DNA from: an uncultured Bacteroides sp.
GTDB taxonomy: Bacteria > Bacteroidota > Bacteroidia > Bacteroidales > Bacteroidaceae
Reading direction: 5' to 3'
Assembly (NCBI RefSeq): GCF_937912035.1
Contig: NZ_CALDPF010000008.1
Coordinates: 1-7,534 of the forward strand
DNA: 7,534 nucleotides
The position numbers and the translations under genes are program-made. Every line of letters begins with the position of its first letter. Position 1 is the first letter of the stretch. Shown here one piece after another: positions 7,185-7,534 of the stretch. The notes beneath the pieces are model-generated. The model ran no database searches and was not told the DNA's origin. It worked only from the letters and a program-made list of their open reading frames with translations.

Positions 7185-7534
7185 TTAGTAACTTAATCTG
7201 ACAACATCTTCCGGCAACATAGTATTTCCTGCCTCATCTTTTGGAGCATTCTTAAGAAACAGCATCGGAACTATGGTGTATTTCTTGGCAAACGGCAGCA
7301 AATTAGCCTTGCGGAGGAGTTCAGTTGTTAACTGTTTACCATTCTCTTGAGTTGTCCATTTACATTCACCAACCAGCAGATACTTTTTATCAAGCGATTC
7401 AGCCATCACATCGAATTCGACCTGTTCCGGCTTCTTATCCTCATTGATAACAGAACCCCACCAGCGTTTTGCCTTGCCGTAAACCACTCCATTGACAAGA
7501 TTTCCTGTTACGGCATCCCGACATAATTTTTCCC
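7185..7534 (-). CDS. DUF234-domain ATPase, C-terminal fragment (N-terminus beyond the right edge)
   Basis: The last 115 codons of a gene entering from the right edge are visible; the frame stays open to base 7534. The GTG at 7487 is therefore an internal valine and not the start, since in-frame codons upstream continue the family sequence (EKLCRDAV). The visible part matches the C-terminal DUF234 region of archaeal-type AAA ATPases, which are common in Bacteroidota. It contains a PD-(D/E)xK-like core: EFD with Asp at 7412-7410, then GECKW with Glu at 7367-7365 and Lys at 7361-7359. The role of these ATPases is poorly known. The ATPase motifs (Walker A and B) would lie outside the window and cannot be checked. 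Sampled GC (about 48%) resembles the restriction genes and differs from the AT-rich gene after it. No hairpin terminator was found in the 29 bases between the two genes, so read-through is possible. Confidence 0.8.
   Translation of the reverse strand, partial: EKLCRDAVTGNLVNGVVYGKAKRWWGSVINEDKKPEQVEFDVMAESLDKKYLLVGECKWTTQENGKQLTTELLRKANLLPFAKKYTIVPMLFLKNAPKDEAGNTMLPEDVVRLSY

Noticed and set aside
7156..7200. Bacteroides promoter before the 740-residue gene
   Set aside because: The best match on the minus strand, TAGCTTTA, misses the final G of TAnnTTTG and has no -33 element at the right spacing.
1..7534. CRISPR array, tRNA genes, insertion sequence ends or attachment-site repeats
   Set aside because: No regularly spaced repeats, tRNA-like cloverleaf sequence, transposase reading frame or long terminal repeats were seen on either strand.

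Overview
The window reads as a chromosomal accessory region of a Bacteroidota organism (Bacteroides or a close relative). The support is a promoter matching the Bacteroides -7 consensus TAnnTTTG, start codons mostly without strong Shine-Dalgarno sequences, protein sequence style, and about 43-48% GC in hand-counted lines of the restriction genes. Every supportable gene lies on the minus strand, so transcription runs from high to low coordinates. Both outer genes are cut by the window edges.

In transcription order, the layout begins with the C-terminal end of a DUF234-type AAA ATPase (7185 to the right edge). Next is a 740-residue protein (4933-7155), apparently undescribed, with a helical N-terminal region, a PIN-like nuclease domain, a long coiled coil and two C-terminal membrane helices. 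This gene is clearly more AT-rich (about 30-37% GC in sampled lines) than both neighbours. A 140-base intergenic region follows, holding a Bacteroides-type promoter and an inverted repeat suited to be an operator. Then come a small XRE-family regulator (4517-4789), the type I restriction subunit HsdR (1645-4473), a GIY-YIG/T5orf172 nuclease-like protein with a C-terminal DNA-reader-like domain (927-1631), and the N-terminal 307 residues of the modification subunit HsdM (1-922). hsdS is not visible and would be expected beyond the left edge.

The regulator, hsdR, the GIY-YIG gene and hsdM are closely spaced (gaps of 43, 13 and 4 bases) and look like one operon. HsdR carries the nuclease and translocase motors. 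HsdM carries the methyltransferase. The XRE protein probably controls expression through the inverted repeat at its own promoter, and part of that repeat recurs just before hsdR. The GIY-YIG protein is a non-canonical extra member. The 740-residue protein is the best candidate for a new function: its design suggests a membrane-anchored nuclease effector, possibly an antiphage gene carried next to the restriction system. This is inference from architecture and location.
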